DNA of 64,000 bases. It comes from an uncultured Bacilli bacterium (lineage in GTDB: Bacteria > Bacillota_I > Bacilli_A > RF39 > UBA660). Where the stretch lies: the NCBI GenBank assembly GCA_910579455.1, contig CAJTUT010000003.1:1-64000 (forward strand), in the 5' to 3' direction. A program made the translations under genes and the position numbers. Shown here piece by piece: positions 1 through 8,960 of the stretch. Position 1 is the stretch's first letter. The number at the start of each line of letters is the position of its first letter. The notes below the pieces were generated by a model. It did no database searches, had not been told where the DNA came from, and saw only the letters and a program-made list of their open reading frames with translations.

Positions 1-50
1 ATATCATAAATAATTAGCATTTTCATTCTATCATATCGCTTTTCTTTTTT

Positions 51-194
51 TCACCTTTTGGGTGTCACATCATTGACAACTACACATGCAATTGTTGCCA
101 TTCTTTCCGATAAGTTCTGTGTCCTACAAAGTTCATCTCTTAATAATTCTGCTTCTTTTTCTATTACCCTTAAATCCCCTGTAATTAACTCCAT
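51..194 (-). CDS. Small hypothetical protein, 47 aa
   Basis: This short reading frame begins at an ATG seven bases after the stop of the frame that continues from the upstream QueH-peptidase gene, with an AGAGGT-like ribosome binding site in that overlap. It reads MELITGDLRVIEKEAELL and onward, a charged amphipathic helix followed by a hydrophobic patch, and stops at a TGA. I do not recognise the family. After the stop the same strand shows ATG codons at about 26 (MKMLIIYD), perhaps the start of another gene running off the left edge. Position and codon choice suggest it is real, but it is short and has no homolog I can name. Confidence 0.4.
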   Translation of the reverse strand: MELITGDLRVIEKEAELLRDELCRTQNLSERMATIACVVVNDVTPKR

Positions 195-200
195 TCTAAT

Positions 201-356
201 CTACCTCTTTAAACACTTTTGTTTTTGCACTTTTTTAGAACCCTGAATTAAAATGTCCATATCTCTAGATACATATTCAGGCATATTAAAATCAATAATA
301 TCTAAAAAATCATCTCTATGAATCTTTTTATTTTCTAATCGTTCCTTCTCTATTTT
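201..356 (-). pseudogene. In-frame continuation of the QueH-M3 frame beyond an amber codon
   Basis: After the TAG at 357-359 the same frame stays open for 51 codons, reading KIEKERLENKKIHRDDF and so on, to a second TAG at 201-203. The translated segment is charged and helical and looks like the C-terminal helices that close M3-family oligoendopeptidase domains, where a DxFLxxxG-type turn follows the YPYA segment. No good start codon or ribosome binding site lies at its head; the only ATG is about half way. It is best read as the severed C-terminus of the upstream gene, lost by a nonsense change or joined by readthrough. Confidence 0.6.
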
Positions 357-1943
357 CTATGATAAATAAATATATTTATCAGAGTCGTCGTGTCTTAATG
401 CCATTAAAGAACTATTAATTGCCACTGCATATGGATAACAGGTAATCCCTTTAATAGGGAGTCTAGGAATTCTATAATTTTCCTTAGCACATACTAATTG
501 ATCTGATTTAATAGGAATACTACTTCTCCATAGATAATTTTCTCTTTTTAAATACTTTTTAGGAATCTCACATAAATACTCTTGATATAAATAAGATATA
601 AAACTGGCCTGATACCATAGCCTCAAAGTACTATAAGCATTTTCAGGTTGAATTTTGTTTTCTAAAAGAAAAGATAAAAACTCCCTTTCCCATTTCATAG
701 AGAGTATCTCACAACTATCAAAATCTTTGTTCAATTGAAAGGATAAGTGATTGGCATCCACTACATGTCCAAATTCATGAATGACATTGGCCATCAACAG
801 AACATCGTTTTCCCATTTATTACTAATAATTATATTATGATGATTAAATATCATCTCGTGATTAGTAAATGCAACCCCTTCAGGTATATCTTGCAAAAAT
901 ATGCGACCACTTTTTAAAAAGGATGCAAAAAACTCATAATAATCTGGATGCTCTTTCGACATATAATCCCTCATAATATCAACTGTAACTTTCCCTAGCA
1001 AAAGAGGCTTTTTTGGAAAAGAGACTATCTCATTGTATTTTTCCTCCAATATTGGAAGAATACTTTTCAAAAAAAATTTATAATCTTTCCTGTTAGAAAT
1101 AAAACTAGAGACTTGCTTATTCGTTCTTTTCTTCATATAAGATTGTAATTGTTTCACGTAAAACGGATCCAATTTCAAACTATCCCCGCCTATTTCTTTA
1201 AATAACAATATCTTATCATATAATGCACATAAAACCTCCACCTTCTCGATATTTTTACTTTTTTTGTTCAGTTCTTCTTTTAATAAAGAAATATCTTCTA
1301 ACAGTAAATTCAAATCCCCCTGAAACAATTCCATTTTAATATCCCCCTTCGAATAAATACACCCACAATAGTTTTGCCTATATAGATGATACTTTCTAGA
1401 TAATTCTATACTTCTTTTATAACCATTCTTTTTCTTAAAATCGCAATATAGATAATTGGATTTATATTGACGATCTAAAATCTCTCCTATTTCGTTAATC
1501 CAATGGCTATTTTTATAAGGGCTAAGAGAAAGGGTTGTGGTAAAATAATCAAATCCTTTTTCACTAGCTAATTTTGCAGTCTCCTCTAACCTCATTTTAT
1601 AGCACTTGTAGCACCTTTTTCCCCTCTCGGGTTCTTCTTCTAAGCCTGCTGCCATATCAAAAAATTCCTCTGGATTATACCTGCCATCAATCACATCAAT
1701 CTTGTTCTTAGTATTGATATTATTTACAAATCTATGAATTTCCTCTAAGCGTTTTTTGTATTCTTCTTTTTCTGTAATATTCGGATTATAGTATAGTATA
1801 GTTATTTTAAAATTAATGCCAAGACGTTCTAAAACAGCAGATGAACATGGAGCACAACATGCATGTAATAAAAGCGTAGGAGTTTTTTTTCCCAGTTTTT
1901 TAATTTCTTCTTCCATTAATTGATTATAATTCAAAGTAACCAT
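357..1943 (-). CDS. queH: Epoxyqueuosine reductase QueH fused to an M3-type metallopeptidase domain
   Basis: Residues 20-200 are a QueH (DUF208) domain, which reduces epoxyqueuosine to queuosine in tRNA. Visible markers are HACCAPC (27-33), CYKC (111-114), a TTLSLSPYKNS stretch and YCGC (192-195), the cysteines expected to hold metal and FeS sites. Residues about 230-528 are unlike QueH and contain HEFGH (389-393) with downstream glutamates at 412 and 419, the zinc site of M3 oligoendopeptidases. QueH alone is usually about 200 aa, so this is a fusion. The M3 part lacks its usual N-terminal half, and the frame is cut by TAG although coding sequence continues. The start is ATG 1943, six bases after GGAG; a longer ORF from 1979 has no site. 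Confidence 0.82.
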   Translation of the reverse strand: MVTLNYNQLMEEEIKKLGKKTPTLLLHACCAPCSSAVLERLGINFKITILYYNPNITEKEEYKKRLEEIHRFVNNINTKNKIDVIDGRYNPEEFFDMAAGLEEEPERGKRCYKCYKMRLEETAKLASEKGFDYFTTTLSLSPYKNSHWINEIGEILDRQYKSNYLYCDFKKKNGYKRSIELSRKYHLYRQNYCGCIYSKGDIKMELFQGDLNLLLEDISLLKEELNKKSKNIEKVEVLCALYDKILLFKEIGGDSLKLDPFYVKQLQSYMKKRTNKQVSSFISNRKDYKFFLKSILPILEEKYNEIVSFPKKPLLLGKVTVDIMRDYMSKEHPDYYEFFASFLKSGRIFLQDIPEGVAFTNHEMIFNHHNIIISNKWENDVLLMANVIHEFGHVVDANHLSFQLNKDFDSCEILSMKWEREFLSFLLENKIQPENAYSTLRLWYQASFISYLYQEYLCEIPKKYLKRENYLWRSSIPIKSDQLVCAKENYRIPRLPIKGITCYPYAVAINSSLMALRHDDSDKYIYLS

Positions 1944-2018
1944 CTCCAACTCCAAATAAGTAGTTATAAAATAACACAACTTAGTATTTTTTTCAAGAAC
2001 AAATCATATTTTAGTACT

Positions 2019-2753
2019 ATGAAAAATACTACGTTTGCATTTTTAGTAACTTTAACCGCAGGACTTTCTACTTTACTTGGAATGATTCCTGTATTTTTAA
2101 AAATAAAAAATAAGAAAAATATTATTAATGCCTCTTTAAGTTTTGCTAGTGGAGTTATGTTATCAGTATCTATTTTTTCTCTACTTCCAGAAAGTATTGA
2201 ATTATTATCCAAGAAATATAACACCTTAGGGGTTACTCTTTTAACAATTATATTTGCACTCGTTGGAATCTTTCTAACAGGTGTTATTGATAAAGTATTT
2301 AGAAAAATCGATAACAAGCTTTATAAACTAGGAATTATTAATTGTATTGCCCTTATACTTCATAATATTCCTGAGGGAATTTTAACCTTTAGTACAACCA
2401 CTACAAATATCTCATTAGGTCTCACTCTTGCATTATCTATTATGTTTCATAATATCCCTGAAGGAATTAGTATTAGTATTCCTATCTATTATTCAACAAA
2501 AAGTAAATTAAAGGCTTTCTTCTATACATTTATATCAGGAATCTCTGAATTTTTAGGAGCTGTTATTACTTACGTTTTCTTATACCAATATATCGATTTT
2601 ACTTTTATAAGTGTAACATTAGCACTAACTTTCGGAATTATGAGTTATATTTCTTTATTTGAGCTACTCCCTAATGCCTTAAAATATAAAAATAAAAAGC
2701 TATCTTTAATAGCATTTATCTTAGGGTTTATTTTTATGATTTTCTTTAAATAA
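2019..2753 (+). CDS. ZIP-family divalent metal transporter (ZupT-like)
   Basis: The 244-residue protein has about eight hydrophobic segments and two HNIPEG motifs (near residues 114 and 145), the metal-coordinating helices IV and V of ZIP transporters. The family imports zinc, iron or manganese across the cytoplasmic membrane. The C-terminal ELLPNAL stretch is also family-typical. Length is close to the ~250-270 of bacterial ZupT. I chose the ATG giving MKNTTFAFLV because the family begins at this first membrane helix; the frame is open further upstream but that part overlaps the divergent queH start. No clear Shine-Dalgarno is visible. The 3' end overlaps the convergent hypothetical gene by 33 bases. 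Confidence 0.85.
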   Translation: MKNTTFAFLVTLTAGLSTLLGMIPVFLKIKNKKNIINASLSFASGVMLSVSIFSLLPESIELLSKKYNTLGVTLLTIIFALVGIFLTGVIDKVFRKIDNKLYKLGIINCIALILHNIPEGILTFSTTTTNISLGLTLALSIMFHNIPEGISISIPIYYSTKSKLKAFFYTFISGISEFLGAVITYVFLYQYIDFTFISVTLALTFGIMSYISLFELLPNALKYKNKKLSLIAFILGFIFMIFFK

Positions 2754-3413
2754 ATTAGTATTTTTTCCCTTGGTTAGGACACTTCCTTTTCCTCCTGTTG
2801 GAAATAGAGGCCCCTTATCTTTTTGATGCCAAATAGATCTTTCATTAATTTTATTTAAAATAGAACTGATTAAAATAGATCTATGATCCTTATCTGAAAA
2901 TCCAATTTCCATAAAAGCTTCTGTCATCTCTAAAAACTCATTTTTATTCTCATACCTATAATTAGGATCCTTCAAAGTTTCCTGATAAATAAAAAAAGGA
3001 ACAATCATACATTTACATAATAATTCTTTATACTCATCTGAATAGTTCATATATCCAGTAATAGAGTCATAGATAATCTCTTCGTGATATAAATCTCTAA
3101 TATCTTTATCCAACAAAAGAGGATGCTGACAAATTTCCATTAATTGTTCCATATCCTTGATCTTTTGATAACATCGTTTTAAATCTTTATCAACTCTTAC
3201 CACATCATAACAAGTAGCACATCTTTTATTGTCTAAATCATAAGGATATCCTACTTCATTATAATGATGACACTTTTTATGAACCAATTCCCCAAACTGA
3301 ATCCAACTATGTATCATTTCATAAAAGTTTGGATCAGTATTAGGATGATCCTGAATCCACTTATTTTTTTTGTTTAATTGCTCTTCCAATTCTTGAATTT
3401 CTGTATTTTCCAC
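2721..3413 (-). CDS. Hypothetical protein, about 230 aa, with a CxxC pair
   Basis: I do not recognise the family. The protein is soluble, charged and mainly helical, with an N-terminal coiled-coil-like stretch, a HKKCHHYNE segment and CATC near residue 75, which could together bind a metal. The C-terminal 30 residues are Gly/Lys-rich and probably disordered. The start used is a GTG preceded by GGAAGG at good spacing; a longer frame from a TTG at 3458 has no ribosome binding site. It is convergent with the ZIP transporter and overlaps its 3' end. Confidence 0.6.
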   Translation of the reverse strand: MENTEIQELEEQLNKKNKWIQDHPNTDPNFYEMIHSWIQFGELVHKKCHHYNEVGYPYDLDNKRCATCYDVVRVDKDLKRCYQKIKDMEQLMEICQHPLLLDKDIRDLYHEEIIYDSITGYMNYSDEYKELLCKCMIVPFFIYQETLKDPNYRYENKNEFLEMTEAFMEIGFSDKDHRSILISSILNKINERSIWHQKDKGPLFPTGGKGSVLTKGKNTNLFKENHKNKP

Positions 3414-3571
3414 AAAATCCTTCCTTTCTACGTGAATAGTATACTTTAGTTTTGCCAAAATGTACAGAAAAATGAGAGAATTTCAACAACTCCTTAGTTT
3501 TACTTAAATTATTTAGAATATTAAAATAAATCAAAACCTCAGGAGAATAATTAGCTAAACTTAAAAGGCAA

Positions 3572-4135
3572 TTAAAAATAATCTAACTTTTCATTTTTCT
3601 CCCTTAATTTCTGAGTAATTGTTTTATCCTTTGTAACAAAATCGATAAACTCATAAACAGAGCAACCAAAAGGCACTTCATCATAACAATAAAAAGAAAT
3701 ATCAGATAAACAACTATCCTGCAGTTGCCTCTTTTTATAATAATCAAGTGCTTCTTCCAAGCTATTTAAAGGATAAATGCCGTTATATTTTTTTATGGAT
3801 CTTTCATATAAAATATAATGAGGTCCATCTTTATAAATTAAAAAGGCATGATTATGATAAGGCGTATAGTAAGTCCATACTTGGTACCCATGTTTTAAAA
3901 ACCAATATCTTTCAAGCTCTACCTGATCATAACAGATTCCATATCCACTTTTTAGTATTTCATCTGGCTTTTGTAAATAATAAGTATGAAATAGTAACTT
4001 TTCATATAGCCTATCATCATTCATCTGTTCCCTTACGTAAGGCTTTAAATCCTTTAGGGAAATAAATCCATATTTTATATGTTGCCCCATATAAGAATAT
4101 AACTCATTTGGTGTTTTTATTTTTGAAAATTCCAT
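3572..4135 (-). CDS. Transglutaminase-like cysteine protein, 187 aa
   Basis: The core has the order expected of the papain-like transglutaminase fold: SGYGICYDQ (cysteine near residue 70), then HNHAFLIY (histidine near 98), then an acidic residue in ILYERS. Such domains act as cysteine proteases, deamidases or cross-linkers, and the substrate here is unknown. There is no signal peptide or membrane segment, so it is probably cytoplasmic. It is preceded by a GGGGATGG ribosome binding site and stands alone, with more than 300 bases of non-coding DNA upstream. A second, exported member of the same fold lies at 28001-28909. Confidence 0.65.
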   Translation of the reverse strand: MEFSKIKTPNELYSYMGQHIKYGFISLKDLKPYVREQMNDDRLYEKLLFHTYYLQKPDEILKSGYGICYDQVELERYWFLKHGYQVWTYYTPYHNHAFLIYKDGPHYILYERSIKKYNGIYPLNSLEEALDYYKKRQLQDSCLSDISFYCYDEVPFGCSVYEFIDFVTKDKTITQKLREKNEKLDYF

Positions 4136-4447
4136 AATGCCATCCCCTTCTTTTAATCTTTGGTTTAAATCCTATCCCAAAATAATCAAGTTATAATATT
4201 CTACCTTGTTTTGCACTATTAAAAATCATAAATCAAACATAATATTCATTATTTCTAACTTAATAGATTTTAAGCATATTTTTTCAATAAGTTCACTTTA
4301 ATATTTTATATGACCTTCTTTCATATTTAGAAAATAATAATAGTCATAACAATCTTTGCTAAATGCTAAAATTCCTATTTCTTTTAGAACTAACATAAAT
4401 TCATACTTCTCAATCTAAATGTCTTATTTCCTATCTCTCGTTATATA
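4136..4447. other. Intergenic stretch with no firm gene
   Basis: These 312 bases between the transglutaminase-like gene and the rRNA methyltransferase are extremely AT-rich. On the minus strand a frame from ATG 4396 to TAA 4298 could code 32 aa (MLVLKEIGILAFSKDCYDYY plus twelve more), with coding-like composition but no convincing ribosome binding site. It may be a tiny gene or a remnant. I see no RNA motif, repeat or clear terminator. Confidence 0.4.
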
Positions 4448-5644
4448 TTATTTCCTGCTCATCAAGCAAATGCATTCCACATGATAAGTATTTGGAAACA
4501 TATCAAATAAAATCGTATCTACTAAGTAATAATTCATACTTAGCCTTTTCAAATCTCTACCTAAAGTAATAGGATCACACGAAACATAAATGATTGTTTT
4601 AATTTTTTTCTGATTTAAAACAGCAATCACCTGATCTTTTAAACCATTTCTAGGAGGATCTAATATGACTGTATCAATCCTATCATCAAAAATTTCCAAA
4701 TGATCTTCTACTTTTCCTAAAATAAAGGATATATTAGAAGCATGATTCATTTTTTTATTAATATGGGCATCCCTTACTGCATCTTCAACCACCTCAATAC
4801 CAACTACTTTTTCTACATATAACGAAAGATAAATCCCAATAGTTCCTGTGCCACAATATAAATCAAGAACATAAGAAGAATTCCGCTTTTTTATAAAACA
4901 AACGATTTGGTCATATAATTTTTTTGTAATTTCCTCATTGACTTGAAAAAATGAGTTTTTACTAATGAGATATTTTTGATCTCCAATATGGGATAAAATG
5001 CTTTTTTTATTTGATACTACTTGATCATCTACCACTAATACATCCACTAACTTAAGTATTTCCTGTGTTTGTTTCACACGTCCTTCTAAAATAACCATAA
5101 CCTCTTCTGTTTGATTTCCGAGTTTAATTGTAACTTTTGTTACTTCGTGTTCTTTTTTAATATAACCTCTTAACCTTTTTAGTACTTGATTTATTTTTTC
5201 CTTTAACAATAAACATTGATTGACTTCAATTAAATGGTTGGTTCTTTTTTGATAATAACCAATCTTTCCATTTTCTACATGAAAGGTTACTTTATTCCTA
5301 TAGTGATCCATCTTAGATTCTACTATTTTAGAAATCAAAATATCAAAGTCTAATGCCCTTGATAAAATCTCTTCTACTTTTCTTCTTTTAAAAGTCCTTT
5401 GATAAGAATCTCCCATATGCATGATCATACAACCGCCACACTGATCATAATAAGGACACTTTGGCTGTACTCTATTTAGATTCTTATTTTTAATCATAAT
5501 GACTTCTGCCTCACAATACTTTTTCTTATCTTTTATTAAATTCAAAGAAACATCTTCTTCTTCTAAAGCATTTTCAACAAAACAAATCTTTCCATCAGGA
5601 TAAGCAATTCCTCTACCATAATAATCTAGCTTTTCTATTTTCAT
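4448..5644 (-). CDS. rlmCD: 23S rRNA (uracil-5-)-methyltransferase, RumA/TrmA family
   Basis: The 398-residue protein has a short TRAM-like N-terminus, a CPYYDQCGGC iron-sulfur ligand cluster near residues 65-74, and a C-terminal SAM-dependent methyltransferase domain with LDLYCGTGTIGIYL (SAM loop), LDPPRNGL and YVSCDP, the last containing the catalytic cysteine. The family methylates C5 of uridine in 23S rRNA (RlmCD in Gram-positive bacteria) and less often tRNA. Length is typical, though shorter than the ~455 of B. subtilis forms. The start is the ATG after AGGTGACGATT. It is divergent from the germination operon, with only about 60 bases between them. Confidence 0.88.
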   Translation of the reverse strand: MKIEKLDYYGRGIAYPDGKICFVENALEEEDVSLNLIKDKKKYCEAEVIMIKNKNLNRVQPKCPYYDQCGGCMIMHMGDSYQRTFKRRKVEEILSRALDFDILISKIVESKMDHYRNKVTFHVENGKIGYYQKRTNHLIEVNQCLLLKEKINQVLKRLRGYIKKEHEVTKVTIKLGNQTEEVMVILEGRVKQTQEILKLVDVLVVDDQVVSNKKSILSHIGDQKYLISKNSFFQVNEEITKKLYDQIVCFIKKRNSSYVLDLYCGTGTIGIYLSLYVEKVVGIEVVEDAVRDAHINKKMNHASNISFILGKVEDHLEIFDDRIDTVILDPPRNGLKDQVIAVLNQKKIKTIIYVSCDPITLGRDLKRLSMNYYLVDTILFDMFPNTYHVECICLMSRK

Positions 5645-5715
5645 AATCGTCACCTAATAAATTAATTATAGCATATTCTACCTACTTTTTTCCATACTAC
5701 TATTAGGTGAAGATT

Positions 5716-7125
5716 ATGGATAAAATAATGAATAGGCTAAAAGAAAAACTAGGTCCAAGTAAAGATTATATTTATAAATACCTATTTATCGATAAAACTC
5801 CTATTTATTTAGTCTTTAGTGAGGTACTTTCTAGTGGAAGTGATATTAATGAAATCATTTTAAAAAGATTGACCTTACTAAATAAGAAACAATTAAAAGA
5901 TTTAAAAAATTATTTACCCGCTAACAATATTAAGGAAATTGAAGAAGAAGAAATTACTACTTATATTAATAAAGGATTTTTAGTATGTATCGTAAAGGGT
6001 AAAATCTATTCTATCGAGATGAGACAAACCTTAGAACGAGGAATTACTACCATTGAAAGTGAACTATCTATTAACGGTCCAAAAGATTCTTTTTCAGAAA
6101 ATTTCAATACCAATCTAGGATTAATTAGGAGGAGAATAAAAAGTGATCAACTTTGGTGGGAAGAAATAGAGATTGGTAAAAGTTCACAAACTAAAATTGG
6201 AATTATATATATGAATGATATCGTTGAAAAAGATCTTCCAGAAAAAGTAAAGGAAAGATTGAAAAAAATAGATATTGATGGAATCATTGATTCTAATTAT
6301 TTAAAAGAAGAATTAGAAAGTGATAATCATAGTTTTTTTCCTACCCTAATTTCTACAGAAAGACCAGATCGCGTTTCTATGAGTTTATTAGAAGGAAAAG
6401 TTGCTATTTTAGTCGATATGTCCTCTTATGTTCTAATACTCCCTAATTTCTTTATTGATTATTTTCATACTACCGATGATTATTATCAAAAATCTGGAAA
6501 TACTACTTTTATTAGACTAATTAGAATGATCGCCTTCTTTATTGCAATTTTTATACCTGCTTATTACATTGCTGTAACTACATATAATCATGATTCAATT
6601 CCCCTTTCTTTATTACTACTATTAAAGGCTCAAAGAGTTTCAGTTCCATTCCCCGCAGTTGTAGAAGCACTATTTATGATTGCCTCTTTTGAAATATTAA
6701 GAGAAAGTGATATTAGAATGTCCTCAACTACTGGTAGTGCCATTTCCATTCTTGGTGGAATTATTTTAGGAGACGCTGCTGTATCTGCTGGGATTATGTC
6801 CCCGATTATGATTATTATCATTGCTCTATCTTCCATTGCTGGATTCGTATTTACATCAATTGAACTAGTAAACGCCATTAGAATGTATCGAATTATCTTT
6901 TTATTTCTTGCATGCACCCTAGGAATTTATGGAATCTACCTTGGCACGGTTTTTCTCCTTTATAAACTAATTACACTTTCCTCTTTTGGCAAGCCCTATT
7001 TAGCTCCATTTTCACCCTTTATAAAAACGGAACAAAAAGATGCGATTATAAAGACCAAAAACAAAGGAGTTAAATACAGAAACCCTCTTCTTACAAAAAA
7101 TAAAATACGAGGTGAATATAAATGA
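5716..7125 (+). CDS. Spore germinant receptor A subunit (GerA family)
   Basis: A 469-residue protein with the two-part build of GerAA/GerKA/SpoVAF: a soluble N-terminal half of about 265 residues, then five or six membrane helices from about 266 to 430. Markers are DRVSMSLLEGKVAILVD, RPxR-like FIRLIRM, PFPAVVEAL and SSTTGSAISILGGIILGDAA, all conserved in the family. It sits in the inner spore membrane and forms the germinant-gated channel with the B and C subunits. The ATG follows AGGTGA by five bases. Its TGA overlaps the ATG of the next gene, so the operon is translationally coupled. Confidence 0.92.
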   Translation: MDKIMNRLKEKLGPSKDYIYKYLFIDKTPIYLVFSEVLSSGSDINEIILKRLTLLNKKQLKDLKNYLPANNIKEIEEEEITTYINKGFLVCIVKGKIYSIEMRQTLERGITTIESELSINGPKDSFSENFNTNLGLIRRRIKSDQLWWEEIEIGKSSQTKIGIIYMNDIVEKDLPEKVKERLKKIDIDGIIDSNYLKEELESDNHSFFPTLISTERPDRVSMSLLEGKVAILVDMSSYVLILPNFFIDYFHTTDDYYQKSGNTTFIRLIRMIAFFIAIFIPAYYIAVTTYNHDSIPLSLLLLLKAQRVSVPFPAVVEALFMIASFEILRESDIRMSSTTGSAISILGGIILGDAAVSAGIMSPIMIIIIALSSIAGFVFTSIELVNAIRMYRIIFLFLACTLGIYGIYLGTVFLLYKLITLSSFGKPYLAPFSPFIKTEQKDAIIKTKNKGVKYRNPLLTKNKIRGEYK

Positions 7126-7688
7126 AAAAATTAATCATCTTTATCATCATCATAATCTTTATTTTTGGTACTAATAGCTACCAAGAATTAAACCAACTAG
7201 CAATTATCACTAATATTGGTATCAAAGAAGAAAGGGATAACTACAAAATTATCTATCAGGAAATCATTCCTATAAAAGAAGAAAATAAAATAAAAAAAAC
7301 TTATAAGTATTATGAGAATAAAAGTAATAATCTACAAGATGCCTTCCTAAAGCTAAATGAAGACACAACAAAATATATCTACCTGGATCATTTAGAAAAT
7401 ATCATTATTAACTCCAATACAGATAAGGTAATAAAAGAATTATTAGACTATTTTGATAAAGATATTGATAACTTTAATATCATATTTACAGAGAATGATA
7501 TTAAAAAGGTATTAAAATTTAGTAATAATTATAAATATATGAATAGCCTAATTGATGACAACATTTCCTTTAGAGAAATAAAGAAAGCAAAACTAGAGAA
7601 TAAAACAAGTAAAATACCTGTTATCAAATTGGAAAATAACAATTTATCCTTTTATAAATATATAAAGTTAGGTGATTTAAATGATTAA
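7122..7688 (+). CDS. Truncated germinant receptor C subunit (Ger(x)C N-terminal domain)
   Basis: The protein starts with a hydrophobic signal and then NSYQELNQLAIITNIGI, the equivalent of the REINDLAIVTAIGID start of mature GerC lipoproteins. It ends at 188 residues while the family usually has 350-400, so only the N-terminal domain remains. The lipobox cysteine that normally precedes the motif is absent (FGTNSYQ), so lipid anchoring is not expected; the N-terminal helix could anchor it instead. It overlaps the A gene by four bases and the B gene by eight. The frame is intact, which argues for a functional reduced form over decay. Confidence 0.8.
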   Translation: MKKLIIFIIIIIFIFGTNSYQELNQLAIITNIGIKEERDNYKIIYQEIIPIKEENKIKKTYKYYENKSNNLQDAFLKLNEDTTKYIYLDHLENIIINSNTDKVIKELLDYFDKDIDNFNIIFTENDIKKVLKFSNNYKYMNSLIDDNISFREIKKAKLENKTSKIPVIKLENNNLSFYKYIKLGDLND

Positions 7689-8457
7689 AAGAGATTTATC
7701 CATGATTGCATTAATATTCTTTCTAACTAGATGCTTCTTTAACCTCTATACTTTTAATAATTTATATAACTTCTTAATTGTATCCTTTTCAACCTTTTTG
7801 ATTATTTTTTTTATAAGGAAAATAAAAAAAGATATTCTAAGTAACAAAGTAATAAGACTAATTTATTTATTAGTAATTTCAGGAATTTTTCTTATTATCT
7901 TAATCAATGCATCATGGTTTATCAATACTAATTATTTTCGATACAACAACTATGTAATTATTGGTCTATCTCTAGTCGTCATATCCTATATTATTGGTAA
8001 AGATCAAATCAAAACAATAGGTTCTATTAGCGAGATATTTCTATTTACCTTTATCTTAGTTTCTATCATTGCATCTATTGGATTAATTTCATTAATAAAG
8101 GTTCATAACTACACATCATTTGTTCAACTACAAAATATCTCAATCAACTTATTTCCAGGATTATTAATTTTTATTATTTTTTATCTAAAAGATAATAACA
8201 TTATGACTGGATATATTTTAGGAAGTATTTCATGCCTATTTGATATGGTACTATTGGTTGGATGTTTAGGAACAAAACTAATTTTAAAATATCGCTTTCC
8301 TGGAATTGCTGTATTAAAAAGTTTAAATCTATTTCATTTTATAAACCATTTAGATAAACTATTATCTTTTATCTATTTATTTGAATATACTATTACTTTA
8401 TCATTCATAATGTTTATTATAATTAATATCATAAAAAAAACTAAAGATAATATTTAG
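7681..8457 (+). CDS. Spore germinant receptor B subunit (GerB permease family)
   Basis: A polytopic protein of 258 residues with eight or so membrane helices. Near its end it carries RFPGIAVLKSLNLFHFINHL, which matches the FPxxxxLRxIxLxxFxxRID element of GerB proteins. GerB belongs to the APC transporter superfamily and binds the germinant in the inner spore membrane. At 258 residues it is shorter than the usual ~365, with the C-terminal helices missing. It is the last gene of the A-C-B operon; its TAG overlaps the convergent neighbour by four bases, with no terminator between them. Confidence 0.82.
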   Translation: MIKRDLSMIALIFFLTRCFFNLYTFNNLYNFLIVSFSTFLIIFFIRKIKKDILSNKVIRLIYLLVISGIFLIILINASWFINTNYFRYNNYVIIGLSLVVISYIIGKDQIKTIGSISEIFLFTFILVSIIASIGLISLIKVHNYTSFVQLQNISINLFPGLLIFIIFYLKDNNIMTGYILGSISCLFDMVLLVGCLGTKLILKYRFPGIAVLKSLNLFHFINHLDKLLSFIYLFEYTITLSFIMFIIINIIKKTKDNI

Positions 8458-8951
8458 CTTTTTAAAATATTACAAGTATATCCCATATCCTCATAATATA
8501 CTTTTTGATTCTCTAACGATTGATAATAATTTAATAAATTGGAATCATCGGAGTTATTATCTATTAAATCCTGATCAACTTTGACAATAGTAATTTTTCC
8601 CTCTGTTGAAATATCAATATTATTTAAAGATTTAAACATATTATACTCCTCTTCTACAGTAACGGAAGTATTAGAAGAAACACCCTCAGGAAATTTTTCT
8701 AACTTTTCATAAGTAATGGTATTCACTTCGATTAAATCATTTCTATATTTTACACTACTAGACACTTTAAATAATTCTTCCTTAAAATATTTATTACATT
8801 TTAACACTTGTATTTTATCCTGAACTGGAGGAGAATCAATCCCAACATCACTATCTGGTATATAAGACCTAAATACAGGAGGTAAAACAATAAATATCGA
8901 TAAAAAAAGGATACATGCAATAACTAAAATAGGACTTTTTTCTTTTTTCAT
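8454..8951 (-). CDS. Membrane-anchored exported hypothetical protein, 165 aa
   Basis: One N-terminal hydrophobic helix (about residues 8-27) is followed by an extracellular domain with two cysteines, one in LKCNKY near residue 52 and one at YTCNIL near the C-terminus, which may form a disulfide. The layout recalls the YehR/DUF1307-type lipoprotein at 10792-11313, but there is no lipobox. Strong ribosome binding site GGAGG. It follows a three-helix membrane protein by nine bases and they are probably co-transcribed. Function unknown. Confidence 0.6.
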   Translation of the reverse strand: MKKEKSPILVIACILFLSIFIVLPPVFRSYIPDSDVGIDSPPVQDKIQVLKCNKYFKEELFKVSSSVKYRNDLIEVNTITYEKLEKFPEGVSSNTSVTVEEEYNMFKSLNNIDISTEGKITIVKVDQDLIDNNSDDSNLLNYYQSLENQKVYYEDMGYTCNILKS

Positions 8952-8960
8952 GTATTCCTC

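Noticed and set aside
58..246. Plus-strand 62-codon ORF at the left end
   Set aside because: It is the antisense shadow of the minus-strand small ORF and the QueH continuation, with no ribosome binding site.
357..359. TAG recoded as an amino acid throughout the genome
   Set aside because: TAG ends other intact genes here, for example the GerB-like gene at 8457 and dnaG at 41610, so general recoding does not fit.
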